This document shows positions 1 through 7,424 of a DNA stretch of 64,000 nt, in pieces (the first letter of the stretch is position 1; each line of letters begins with the position of its first letter). A program made the position numbers and the translations under genes. The notes beneath the pieces were generated by a model, which worked only from the letters and a program-made list of their open reading frames with translations, made no database searches and was not told the origin of the DNA. The stretch lies in contig NZ_SNWQ01000009.1 of assembly GCF_004361855.1 (NCBI RefSeq), forward strand, positions 62,001 to 126,000. Direction: 5' to 3'. The stretch is from Kribbella caucasensis. GTDB taxonomy: Bacteria; Actinomycetota; Actinomycetes; Propionibacteriales; Kribbellaceae.

Positions 1-82
1 TTACCCGATGGCCGGCGACCAACAGTCTGCGCGCGATGGCAGCACCCATGTGCCCGGTCCCCAGGACCGCGAGGTTCGTCAT
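1..82 (-). CDS. NAD(P)-binding dehydrogenase, N-terminal fragment (6-PGDH/HIBADH-like)
   Basis: Only the first 27 codons are inside the window; the rest lies to the left. The ATG is at 80-82. The start of the protein has a Rossmann dinucleotide-binding loop, GTGHMGAAIARRL, of the kind at the N-terminus of beta-hydroxyacid dehydrogenases such as 3-hydroxyisobutyrate dehydrogenase and 6-phosphogluconate dehydrogenase. The gene is divergent from the LysR gene, about 80 bp between starts, so the LysR protein may control it; this is inference from layout. Substrate cannot be judged from the fragment. Confidence 0.7.
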   Translation of the reverse strand, partial: MTNLAVLGTGHMGAAIARRLLVAGHRV

Positions 83-162
83 ACCTGCAACGGTAGGGAA
101 GCCAACGGCATGCGACCAGCGAATGTCTGGCATGGCTGACATGCGTGAGTAGCATGGGCCAT

Positions 163-1077
163 ATGGATACCCAGCTCCTGGAGGTGTTCCGGACCGTCGC
201 GCAGTACGGGTCGATCACCGCGGCGGCTCGTCGGTTGAGCTTCACCCAGTCGGCTGTCTCCCGCCAGATCGCGACGCTCGAGGCCGAGGTCGGAGCGCGA
301 GTCTTCGACCGGCTGCCGCGCGGTGTGACGCTCACCGAGGAAGGACGGACGCTGTTACCGCACGCGGAGGCGGTGCTCGATCGGTTGGCCACCGCTCGGC
401 GGGACCTCGGCGAGCTGGCCGGACTCGGCCGCGGCCGGTTGCGCGTCGGCGCGTTCCCAACCGCTGTCGCGGCGCTTGTTCCGCAGGCGCTAGCGTCCTT
501 CCGCGATGCGTATCCAGATGTGGACCTCTCGCTCGTCGAGGGCCTGACACCTGTCTTGCTGGAACGCCTCGCCGCCGGGGACGCCGACATCGCGGTGGTG
601 AGTTCGTCACCCACCGGCTCGATCGACTCCACCGCTTTCGAGCTGCACCACCTGCTGGATGAGCGCCTGCTGGTGGCGGTCTCTCGCGATCACAGGTTGG
701 CCCGGCGACGGACAGTACGGCTGGCCGAACTCGCCGACGATCCGTTCATCGTCGGCTCCGCGACGGCCGAGGACACCCTGCTGCGCGCCAGCCTCCCCAG
801 TGGATTCCAGCCGAGAATCGATATCGTCGCCGCGGAGTGGACCGGCAAGCTGGGCTGTGTCGCGGCAGGTCTCGGGGTCGCCCTCGTCCCGGCTCTGGCC
901 GCTCGCGGCGCACCCGCCGACATCTCGTTGCTCCGCCTGCATGCCGAAGACGAGTCGATCCGCCAGATCTTCGCCGCAACCGTCGCCGGCCGCACCAAGC
1001 CGCCCGCCCTCACCCGGTTCCTCACTCACCTCAACGAAGCCGCCGACGCATTCGAGAGGTCCAAGCCGCGAGCCTGA
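163..1077 (+). CDS. LysR-family transcriptional regulator
   Basis: A 304-residue LysR-type regulator. The N-terminal winged helix-turn-helix covers about residues 1-60, with a recognition region reading SITAAARRLSFTQSAVSRQ. The rest is the usual two-lobed periplasmic-binding-like effector domain. I chose the ATG at 163 because DTQLLEVFRTVA directly after it is the normal family start; an in-frame GTG at 145 would add six residues. It is divergent from the dehydrogenase fragment at 1-82, the classic arrangement of a LysR gene and its target. The effector is unknown. Confidence 0.88.
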   Translation: MDTQLLEVFRTVAQYGSITAAARRLSFTQSAVSRQIATLEAEVGARVFDRLPRGVTLTEEGRTLLPHAEAVLDRLATARRDLGELAGLGRGRLRVGAFPTAVAALVPQALASFRDAYPDVDLSLVEGLTPVLLERLAAGDADIAVVSSSPTGSIDSTAFELHHLLDERLLVAVSRDHRLARRRTVRLAELADDPFIVGSATAEDTLLRASLPSGFQPRIDIVAAEWTGKLGCVAAGLGVALVPALAARGAPADISLLRLHAEDESIRQIFAATVAGRTKPPALTRFLTHLNEAADAFERSKPRA

Positions 1078-1078
1078 C

Positions 1079-1092
1079 GGGTACTGACAGGG
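1079..1092 (+). promoter_or_regulatory. Box GGGTACTGACAGGG upstream of the first MmyB-type regulator
   Basis: This 14-bp string ends 38 bases before the GTG start at 1131. The same 14 bp in the same orientation lies at almost the same distance before the second MmyB-type gene (61927-61940). It probably contains a core promoter or autoregulatory operator. Identity and spacing are seen; the function is inferred. Confidence 0.5.
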
Positions 1093-1130
1093 CATCCCTC
1101 GCCCAGACGGGTCCGCGTAGCCTCGGTGAC

Positions 1131-2015
1131 GTGGACAACCGGAGCGAGATTCGTGAGTTTCTTGCCAGCCGGCGGGCAAAGGTCACGCCGCAGCAGGCCG
1201 GACTCGGCGCGGCGAACACCGGTCACCGGCGGGTCCCGGGACTCCGCCGCGAGGAGGTCGCGCTGCTCGCCGGGGTCAGTTCGGAGTACTACGCCCGGCT
1301 CGAGCGCGGCGGCCTCGGTGGGGTCTCCGGCAGCGTGCTGGAAGCGATCGCCCGCGCACTGCAGCTCGACGAAGCCGAACGCGAGCACCTGTACGAACTG
1401 GCTCGTACGGCCGGCGCGACGCTGCGGACCCCGCGCCGCCGGAGGACCAGTGAACAGGTCCGCCCCGGCATCCTCGCCGTTCTCGACGCGATCACCGAGG
1501 CGCCCGCGTTCGTCCGCAACGGGCGGCTGGACTTGCTGGCTATCAACCCGCTCGGCCGCGCCCTCTACTCGCAGGCGTTCGACGGCCCGGACCGGCCGGT
1601 CAACCTGGCCCGCTACAACTTCCTCGATCCGACGGCCAGGACCTTCTACCCCGACTGGGATCGCGCCGCGAACAACACCGTCGCCCTGCTCCGTACCGAG
1701 GCCGGCCGCGATCCGTACAACCGCAACCTGTCCGACCTGGTCGGTGAGCTCTCCACCCGCAGCGACGAGTTCCGCACCCTGTGGGCGACGCACAACGTCC
1801 GCCTGCACCGGACCGGCGTCAAGCACTTCAACCACCCGGCCGTCGGCACCCTCGACCTCCTCTTCGAGGCGATGCCGTTGCCCGCGGATCCCGGCCTGAC
1901 GCTGACCACCTACGCCGCCGAAGCCGGTACGCCGTCCTACGACGGCCTCAAGCTCCTCGCCACCTGGGCCGCCACCCTGACCAGCACCCCCGGATCGAGG
2001 TCAGCTTCCCAGTAG
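1131..2015 (+). CDS. XRE-family regulator with MmyB-like ligand domain
   Basis: A 294-residue regulator starting at GTG 1131. Residues about 35-75 form an XRE helix-turn-helix, with the characteristic string GLRREEVALLAGVSSEYYARL. Residues about 105-275 match the MmyB-like C-terminal domain, a PAS-like fold thought to bind a small hydrophobic ligand, with its typical strings GRLDLLAINPLGRALY and FNHPAVGTLDLLFE. It starts 53 bp after the LysR stop. A second member of the family is at 60944-61888; in many actinomycetes such genes sit next to an SDR oxidoreductase, which is true of the second copy but not this one. Confidence 0.88.
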   Translation: MDNRSEIREFLASRRAKVTPQQAGLGAANTGHRRVPGLRREEVALLAGVSSEYYARLERGGLGGVSGSVLEAIARALQLDEAEREHLYELARTAGATLRTPRRRRTSEQVRPGILAVLDAITEAPAFVRNGRLDLLAINPLGRALYSQAFDGPDRPVNLARYNFLDPTARTFYPDWDRAANNTVALLRTEAGRDPYNRNLSDLVGELSTRSDEFRTLWATHNVRLHRTGVKHFNHPAVGTLDLLFEAMPLPADPGLTLTTYAAEAGTPSYDGLKLLATWAATLTSTPGSRSASQ

Positions 2016-2109
2016 GCAGCGCATACTGGCGGTTGGGGGATATGGCCCAGCCGGACCGGAGTACGGCGGCCGGGGGTCTGCGTTCTTGGCGAGTGGCGGG
2101 GAGGCAGAG

Positions 2110-2409
2110 ATGGCTGAGATGTACACGACGGCGGAGTGGATTCCGAACGTCGGCGAGGAAGAGGCCTTCGTGGACGCCTGGACAGCGTTCGCAGGCTGGG
2201 CGGGGACGATGCCGGGGGCCGGGACATTGCGGCTCGCCCGGGATCTGGGGGATGCGACTCGCTACGTCAGCTTCGGATGGTGGGACAGCGCCGAATCCGC
2301 GCACGCGTGGAAGTCGAGTCCGGAGTTCCGCGAGCGGATGGGGCGGGTGCAGCAGCACGTCGCGAAGTTCAGCCCGGCCGAACTGGAGATCGTCGAGACC
2401 GTCAACTGA
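2110..2409 (+). CDS. Antibiotic-biosynthesis-monooxygenase (ABM) fold protein
   Basis: A 99-residue single-domain protein with the ferredoxin-like ABM pattern: an early strand (YTTAEWIPNVGEEEAF), a Trp-rich helix, and the late motif FGWWDSAESAHAWKSS with a C-terminal helix. Family members are small dimeric quinone or polyketide monooxygenases or haem-degrading enzymes; many have no known substrate. I chose ATG 2110 because GGGGAGG lies 5-6 bases upstream; an in-frame TTG at 2086 would add eight unlikely residues. Its 3' end overlaps the convergent LacI gene by 8 bp. Confidence 0.8.
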   Translation: MAEMYTTAEWIPNVGEEEAFVDAWTAFAGWAGTMPGAGTLRLARDLGDATRYVSFGWWDSAESAHAWKSSPEFRERMGRVQQHVAKFSPAELEIVETVN

Positions 2410-3412
2410 GCGCTGCGCGGCCGCTACTGCCGCGGACTTGCAGCCGGGGGCGGTAGGTGGCCGGCGGCGTGGCGGGGCTGCCCTCAAGCAAAGCCCAGAG
2501 GCGGGTCCACGCGTCGCGGCCGATGGCGTTGGCCGGTACTGCGGTCGTGGTGAGCGGTGGTGTGGTGAAGCGGGCGAACGGGATGTCGTCGAAGCCGGTG
2601 ATGGAGATCTGCTGAGGGACGGCGACGCCCAACTCGTGTAGGCCGCTGAGCGTGCCGAAGGCAACCATGTCGTTGTACGCGACAACGGCCGTGGCGCCCG
2701 TACCGACAACCGCCCCGGCCATCGCGTGACCGTCCTCGAACATCGAACCGCAGGCCAGCTCGACCAGTTCGAACGCACGGCCCTCCCGGGACAACCGCAG
2801 CAGGACGTCGAGGCGGTCCTGGTTGGAGATGCTGGCCGGAGGACCGGCGAGGTACACGATCTTGCGGTGCCCGAGGGACAACAGGTGGGCAACGAGATCG
2901 CCGATACCCGCGGCATGATCGACCGAAAGGGACGGTACGCCGCCGCCGGGCAGCGTCCGGTTGATCAGGACGAGTGGGCTGAGTTGTTGGGCCAGCCGGC
3001 CGAGATCTTCGGCCGGCAGCCGGGGTGAGGCGAGCACGATGCCGTCGCAGCGGCGGCGGGCCTCGACGGCCAGGACCTCCTCGTCCTCGACGTGCTCGGC
3101 CGACTCCGCGATCAGCAGGCGGTGGCCGTGTTCGCCGGCGGCCTGGCTGAGCCCGCGCAGTACCTCCTGGAACGTCGGGTTGGCCAGGTCCGGCACGATC
3201 AGCGAGATCGTCGCGGTCCGGCCGAGGGCGAGGCTGCGGGCGACCGGGCTCGGCGCGTAGTCGAGCGCGCGCGCCGCCGCCAGCACCCGTTCGGCCAGCT
3301 CGGGCGCGACGGTCGAGCGGCCGTTCATCACCCGGGAGACGGTCGCGCGGGAAACCCCCGCGGCCTCCGCGACCCGGCTGATGGTGGCCGTCGGCCGGCC
3401 GTTGTCTCCCAT
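2402..3412 (-). CDS. LacI-family repressor, divergent from the Gfo/Idh gene
   Basis: A 336-residue LacI/GalR-type repressor. The N-terminal HTH reads ISRVAEAAGVSRATVSRVMN, followed by the hinge helix (PSPVARSLALGRT) and a sugar-binding-protein-like effector domain ending near ISITGFDDIPFARFTTPPLT. The start at 3412 places the HTH at about residue 10, as is normal; an upstream ATG at 3466 would add 18 low-complexity residues. It is divergent from the oxidoreductase at 3617, and two GAAACCGGT palindromes lie between them, so it likely represses that gene and itself. Confidence 0.9.
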   Translation of the reverse strand: MGDNGRPTATISRVAEAAGVSRATVSRVMNGRSTVAPELAERVLAAARALDYAPSPVARSLALGRTATISLIVPDLANPTFQEVLRGLSQAAGEHGHRLLIAESAEHVEDEEVLAVEARRRCDGIVLASPRLPAEDLGRLAQQLSPLVLINRTLPGGGVPSLSVDHAAGIGDLVAHLLSLGHRKIVYLAGPPASISNQDRLDVLLRLSREGRAFELVELACGSMFEDGHAMAGAVVGTGATAVVAYNDMVAFGTLSGLHELGVAVPQQISITGFDDIPFARFTTPPLTTTAVPANAIGRDAWTRLWALLEGSPATPPATYRPRLQVRGSSGRAALS

Positions 3413-3485
3413 CGCCCACCTCCACTCCGCCGCAGGCCCAGGCGGGGACCCGAGGGCGGCCACCATAACGCCTCCGGGCGGGATT

Positions 3486-3501
3486 GAGAAACCGGTCTCT
3501 C
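3486..3501. promoter_or_regulatory. LacI operator candidate 1 (centre ACCGGT)
   Basis: GAGAAACCGGTCTCTC is a near-perfect 16-bp inverted repeat with the central CG step usual for LacI-family operators. The same core GAAACCGGT recurs at 3588. It lies 74 bases upstream of the repressor start. Confidence 0.5.
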
Positions 3502-3562
3502 AGTCTGCGAGCGGTCAGATTTCATCAGAAACCAAAGATCATCCACTCGGTGATCCAAGCGT

Positions 3563-3592
3563 TGACTCGTTTCAGAGAAGGCTGCTAGAAAC
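3563..3592 (+). promoter_or_regulatory. Promoter of the Gfo/Idh oxidoreductase
   Basis: TTGACT at 3563-3568 and TAGAAA at 3587-3592 are separated by 18 bp, a fair sigma-70-type pair. The -10 overlaps operator candidate 2, so a bound repressor would block it. The gene has a good ribosome site, AAGGAGA at 3607-3613, four bases before its GTG start. Confidence 0.45.
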
Positions 3593-3601
3593 CGGTTACC
3601 C
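3588..3601. promoter_or_regulatory. LacI operator candidate 2 overlapping the -10
   Basis: AGAAACCGGTTACC shares the AGAAACCGGT core with the site at 3486-3501. The centres are 101 bp apart, about 9.6 helical turns, which would permit looping by a LacI dimer of dimers. Confidence 0.45.
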
Positions 3602-3616
3602 AGCCGAAGGAGAACC

Positions 3617-4975
3617 GTGAAACGCTACGCAGTCGTCGGAACTGGCTCCCGCGCCGCCATGTACATCGACGCCCTGGCGAACTCTTACGCCGACGTGGGC
3701 TCGATCGTCGCCTGGTGCGAACCGAACCCGACCCGGATGACGTACTACGACCGCGTGCTGACCACGGCCGGTCACACCGCGCCGACCCGCTACGCCCCGG
3801 ACGACTTCGGCCAGCTGCTAGCCGAACAGAAGCCCGACGTGGTGATCGTGACGTCGCCCGACGCGACCCACCATCGGTATGCGACCGCAGCCCTTGACAC
3901 GGGCGCCTCGGTTGTCGTCGAGAAGCCACTGACCACCGCGCTCGATCCGGCCCAGGCGATCGCGAAGGCGGTCGAGTCGTCGTCGGCCGGACTCATCGTG
4001 ACTTTCAACTACCGCTACTCGCCGCGGAACAGCGAGGTCCGGCGGCTGATCGCGTCGGGTGCGATCGGCAAGGTCACCTCGATCCACTTCGAGTGGGTGC
4101 TGGACACCGTGCACGGCGCCGACTACTTCCGCCGCTGGCACCGGGACAAGTCGATCTCGGGTGGTCTGCTGGTGCACAAGTCCAGCCACCACTTCGACCT
4201 GGTGAACTGGTGGCTGGCCGACGTACCGGAGACTGTGACCGCACTGGGCGGGTTGCGCTTCTACGGCGACCAGAACGCGGCCGAGCGCGGGTTGACCGAC
4301 CGGCCGTCACGTTCGGCCGGTGCGCCGGGCGCCGCGGAGGACCCGTTCGCCCTCGACCTCGCGGCCGACGACAAACTGCGTCAGCTCTACCTCGAGGCGG
4401 AAGGCGACGACGGCTACATCCGGGACCAGGACGTGTTCAGCCCCGGGATCACGATCGAGGACAACCTGGGCCTGCTGGTCGGCTACCGATCGGGTGCCGT
4501 CCTCACCTATGCGCTGAACGCCCACTCACCTTGGGAGGGGTACAGGGTCGCCGTCAACGGCACCGAAGGCCGCCTCGAACTCGACGTGGTCGAACGAGGC
4601 TTCGTCCAAGGCGCCACCGGAGTAGTCGGCCGCCCAGCCGTAGACCCGAGCGTCAACCCAGACGACCCCACAGCAGGCGGTACGACGAACCCGCGCCCGG
4701 CCGGCGAACGTCTCCTGGTCCAACGCCACTGGGAGCAAGCGGTAGAAATCCCGATCCCCGAGGGCGACGGAGCCCACGGCGGCGGCGACAACCACCTCCT
4801 GGACGACGTCTTCCGCCCAACCGGCGACCCAGACCCCCTCGAACGCCGGGCCGGCTACCGAGACGGCCTGCGCAGCGTAGCCGTAGGCATCGCCGCGAAC
4901 CGCTCCCTGGAAACCGGGCTCCCCGTCCACATCGCGGAATTCGGGCTCCCACTGGACCGCAACGCCGGCGCATAA
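3617..4975 (+). CDS. Gfo/Idh/MocA-family oxidoreductase
   Basis: A 452-residue NAD(P)-dependent sugar or cyclitol dehydrogenase-like protein. The N-terminal Rossmann fold begins KRYAVVGTGSRAAMYI; the family motif EKP, with the lysine that contacts the cofactor and substrate, appears in SVVVEKPLTTAL near residue 105. The catalytic-type HHFDLVNWW follows near residue 195 in the C-terminal alpha/beta domain. The start is GTG with a strong ribosome site. The divergent LacI gene suggests induction by a carbohydrate, but the substrate is unknown. The last 121 bp are overlapped by the convergent membrane-protein gene. Confidence 0.88.
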   Translation: MKRYAVVGTGSRAAMYIDALANSYADVGSIVAWCEPNPTRMTYYDRVLTTAGHTAPTRYAPDDFGQLLAEQKPDVVIVTSPDATHHRYATAALDTGASVVVEKPLTTALDPAQAIAKAVESSSAGLIVTFNYRYSPRNSEVRRLIASGAIGKVTSIHFEWVLDTVHGADYFRRWHRDKSISGGLLVHKSSHHFDLVNWWLADVPETVTALGGLRFYGDQNAAERGLTDRPSRSAGAPGAAEDPFALDLAADDKLRQLYLEAEGDDGYIRDQDVFSPGITIEDNLGLLVGYRSGAVLTYALNAHSPWEGYRVAVNGTEGRLELDVVERGFVQGATGVVGRPAVDPSVNPDDPTAGGTTNPRPAGERLLVQRHWEQAVEIPIPEGDGAHGGGDNHLLDDVFRPTGDPDPLERRAGYRDGLRSVAVGIAANRSLETGLPVHIAEFGLPLDRNAGA

Positions 4976-5442
4976 CGCCCCTCCGCGTCCGCGGTCCACA
5001 CCACACCATTGACGATCAGGGTCCGGGCGGCGATCGGCGCCCGCGCAGTAGCCAGCACCGGCTTCCGCTGCCACTTGCAGTCAGCCCGATAAGCCTGCTG
5101 AGTAACCCGCACAGCCACCGCCCCCGGCCCCTCCGCATAAGCAGCCGCCCGCAAGAAATTCGTACACCCCACCGGCGTAGCCACAATCAACACCACCTGC
5201 CGCTTATCCGCCACCACCGCCCGAACCTCATAAACCCGAACCAACGTAGTCCGAGCCACAGGAGTCGCAGTCGCCGTAGGAGTAACCGTCGGCTGGCCCT
5301 GAACCACAGGCCCCGGCTCGTTCTCCCCACCCGAACCGAACACCTGGGCGAGCACAAACACCGCGAACGAGATCAGCCCCACCAAAAAGGTCACCACCAC
5401 GGCAACCCCATACACAAACCACACACTCCCCGACGACTTCAC
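4855..5442 (-). CDS. Hypothetical single-pass membrane protein with Pro/Thr-rich linker
   Basis: A 195-residue protein from GTG 5442, preceded by GGGAGG about nine bases upstream. It has one hydrophobic helix near residues 8-34 (SVWFVYGVAVVVTFLVGLI and following), then a Pro/Thr/Ala-rich linker with TVTPTATATPVA, then an extracellular domain with two cysteines (VGCTNFLRAA and RADCKWQRKP) that could form a disulfide. I do not recognise the family; the layout is that of a small anchored surface protein. Its 3' part runs 121 bp antisense into the Gfo/Idh gene, so the true C-terminus is less sure than the N-terminus. Confidence 0.6.
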   Translation of the reverse strand: MKSSGSVWFVYGVAVVVTFLVGLISFAVFVLAQVFGSGGENEPGPVVQGQPTVTPTATATPVARTTLVRVYEVRAVVADKRQVVLIVATPVGCTNFLRAAAYAEGPGAVAVRVTQQAYRADCKWQRKPVLATARAPIAARTLIVNGVVWTADAEGRYAPALRSSGSPNSAMWTGSPVSRERFAAMPTATLRRPSR

Positions 5443-5601
5443 CCGACCGATCCTCCCAGCCCCCCGAGCCAACCAACGAAGGGCCACCCCGACAAGGGGG
5501 TGCGGGTGGCGAAGCCCCCGCCCGCGCCGAGCGAAGCGAGGCGCACAACACAACGAAAACGACCTGGGTCTGCGCTTTCCGCAGACACAGGCCGCCTGTC
5601 G

Positions 5602-5674
5602 GGTGAGTGACGGGACTCGAACCCGCGACCACCTGGACCACAACCAGGTGCTCTACCAGCTGAGCTACACCCAC
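5602..5674 (-). tRNA. tRNA-His (anticodon GTG)
   Basis: On the minus strand the sequence folds into a full cloverleaf: acceptor stem GTGGGTG/CACTCAC, D-arm GCTC..GAGC, anticodon stem CCTGG/CCAGG around the loop TTGTGGT (anticodon GTG), and T-arm loop TTCGAGT. The extra G at -1 (base 5675) opposite C73 is the histidine identity element. The 3' CCA is not encoded. It lies just before orn, an order also found in Mycobacterium. Confidence 0.95.
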
Positions 5675-5723
5675 CATGTTGCACCGCCTGACTACGACGG
5701 CTGGGTAATCATAGCGACGAACG

Positions 5724-6332
5724 TCAGCTACCTGAAATCGGGCCCATCACCAGGCTCGCGGCCGCTCGGGCGGTGTCCGAATCGGGGCCCGGCTGCGGTA
5801 CGAAGACCGTCTGCCGGTAGTACCGGAGCTCGGCGATGCTCTCGGTGATGTCGGCCAGCGCCCGGTGGTTGCCGATCTTCGCCGGCGTCGCGTAGTACAC
5901 CCGGGGGTACCAGCGCCGGACCAGTTCCTTGATCGAGCTGACGTCGACGTTGCGGTAGTGCAGGTGCGCCTCGACCTTCGGCATGTCGCGGACCAGGAAC
6001 GTCCGGTCGGTGCCGACCGAGTTCCCCGCCAGCGCGGCCTTGCGGGGCTCCTTGACGTAGCCGGAGATGAAGTCGAGCACCTGGTTCTCGGCCTCGGCGA
6101 GCGGGATCCCGTGCGGCAGTTCGTCCAGCAGACCGGAAGCGGTGTGCATCTCGCGAACGAAGTCACCCATCTGCTCCAGCGCGGCAGGAGGTGGCGTGAT
6201 CACCAGGTCGATGCCGTCGCCGAGCACGTTGAGTTCGTAGTCGGTCACCAGCACCGCGACCTCGATCAAGGCGTCGGCCGCCAGGTCGAGGCCGGTCATC
6301 TCGCAGTCGATCCATACCAGCCGGTCGTTCAT
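5724..6332 (-). CDS. orn: Oligoribonuclease
   Basis: A 202-residue DEDDh 3'-5' exoribonuclease that degrades 2-5 nt RNA, including pGpG, to mononucleotides. The motifs are in order: VWIDCEMTGLD (first Asp-x-Glu), the middle Asp in NSVGTDRTFLVRDMP, and the closing HRALADI with the His and Asp of the DEDDh set. ATG 6332 gives the normal length and N-terminus (NDRLVWIDCEMTG). It stands next to tRNA-His on the same strand and is probably housekeeping. Confidence 0.96.
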   Translation of the reverse strand: MNDRLVWIDCEMTGLDLAADALIEVAVLVTDYELNVLGDGIDLVITPPPAALEQMGDFVREMHTASGLLDELPHGIPLAEAENQVLDFISGYVKEPRKAALAGNSVGTDRTFLVRDMPKVEAHLHYRNVDVSSIKELVRRWYPRVYYATPAKIGNHRALADITESIAELRYYRQTVFVPQPGPDSDTARAAASLVMGPISGS

Positions 6333-6351
6333 GGGCACCCACCCTACGGCG

Positions 6352-7257
6352 TCACCCGGCCGCGTGGCCGACATGGATGCTGCGCGCCGACAGTACGGCG
6401 AGATCGGTACGGCGGCCGAGGTACTGCGAGTCGTCCGGGTCAAGGAGTCGCCGCCAGACCAACAAGTCCTCGGCACTCAACCCCAGCTCGGGCGGAAAGT
6501 CCCCGTGCCCATGACCATGTCCGTGCCCAGTGGACCCGCTGGAAGCAGCCGGGTCGAGCCGATCGACCTTGTGCCGGAACTGGCCGATCAGCTGATCCAG
6601 GTCCTCGTCCGACAGCGGTGCGGACTTCTCCGTCAGCACGGTTCGGGTGGTCACGTCGACGAGTCCGGCGCGCCGCAGCGCATCCGTCCACCCGTACGGC
6701 ATCGGTACCGAACCCGGCAGCCCGGCACGCATCGCGGCGAAGTACCGATCCTGCGCAGCGTCGAGCCGGAGCTCCATCCCGGGCTCCCCGATCCCCAGCT
6801 CCCACGGCAGACTCCGCGACGGCAGCCCACCCTCGGCCAGCGCCAACCGCCCACCTGGCGCCAGCAGCGAGGCCAGCGCGTCGACCGCCGCCTGCTGGTC
6901 GCCCGCATGATGAACCGAGGCAGACGCCCAGATCAGCGAAGCCGGCGCACCGATTGCCTTACGCAACGGTTCCGCCCCGTCGTCCATCGACGCCAGCTCG
7001 CACCGGACCGCGCCGCCGGTGTGCTCCCGCGCCTGCCGCAACACCTCCGGATCAGCGTCGATCGCCACCACCTCGGCACCATCCGGCAGAGCGGCCGCCA
7101 ACGCCTTCGCCATTCCACCGCCGCCGCAGCCCACGTCCACGGCGATCCGGTCCGTCGCCCGAACCAGGCTGCCGGCAACCATCTCGTTCCAGTCCGCCTC
7201 GTTCACCGCCGCGTTCCGCAGCCGCCCCGCCTCTTCACTCCAGTCGATCTCGATCAT
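6352..7257 (-). CDS. SAM-dependent methyltransferase, class I
   Basis: A 301-residue methyltransferase. The SAM-binding motif I is AVDVGCGGGGMAKAL near residue 40-55, and the acidic end of the second strand is AEVVAIDADPEVLRQ. The C-terminal part has a mobile His/Gly-rich stretch (GSTGHGHGHGHGDFPPEL), an HG repeat that could bind metal or be simple slippage. ATG 7257 gives a normal N-terminus. It is divergent from the SARP regulator and 19 bp upstream of orn on the same strand. The methyl acceptor is unknown; generic members modify small molecules. Confidence 0.82.
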   Translation of the reverse strand: MIEIDWSEEAGRLRNAAVNEADWNEMVAGSLVRATDRIAVDVGCGGGGMAKALAAALPDGAEVVAIDADPEVLRQAREHTGGAVRCELASMDDGAEPLRKAIGAPASLIWASASVHHAGDQQAAVDALASLLAPGGRLALAEGGLPSRSLPWELGIGEPGMELRLDAAQDRYFAAMRAGLPGSVPMPYGWTDALRRAGLVDVTTRTVLTEKSAPLSDEDLDQLIGQFRHKVDRLDPAASSGSTGHGHGHGHGDFPPELGLSAEDLLVWRRLLDPDDSQYLGRRTDLAVLSARSIHVGHAAG

Positions 7258-7424
7258 GTGGCCAGTCTCTCCCGGTTGGGCCGCGGCACCGGCGGAAATT
7301 TGCCGCATCGGCAAACCCCGACGGTTGAATCAGTTGCGGACGCACTACCCACGGTGTTGTCCTGTGTGCGGGGAGCGGTACAGGGTGGGCAGCGGTACTG
7401 GGCGGGGGACAGGAGGTGGGGACC

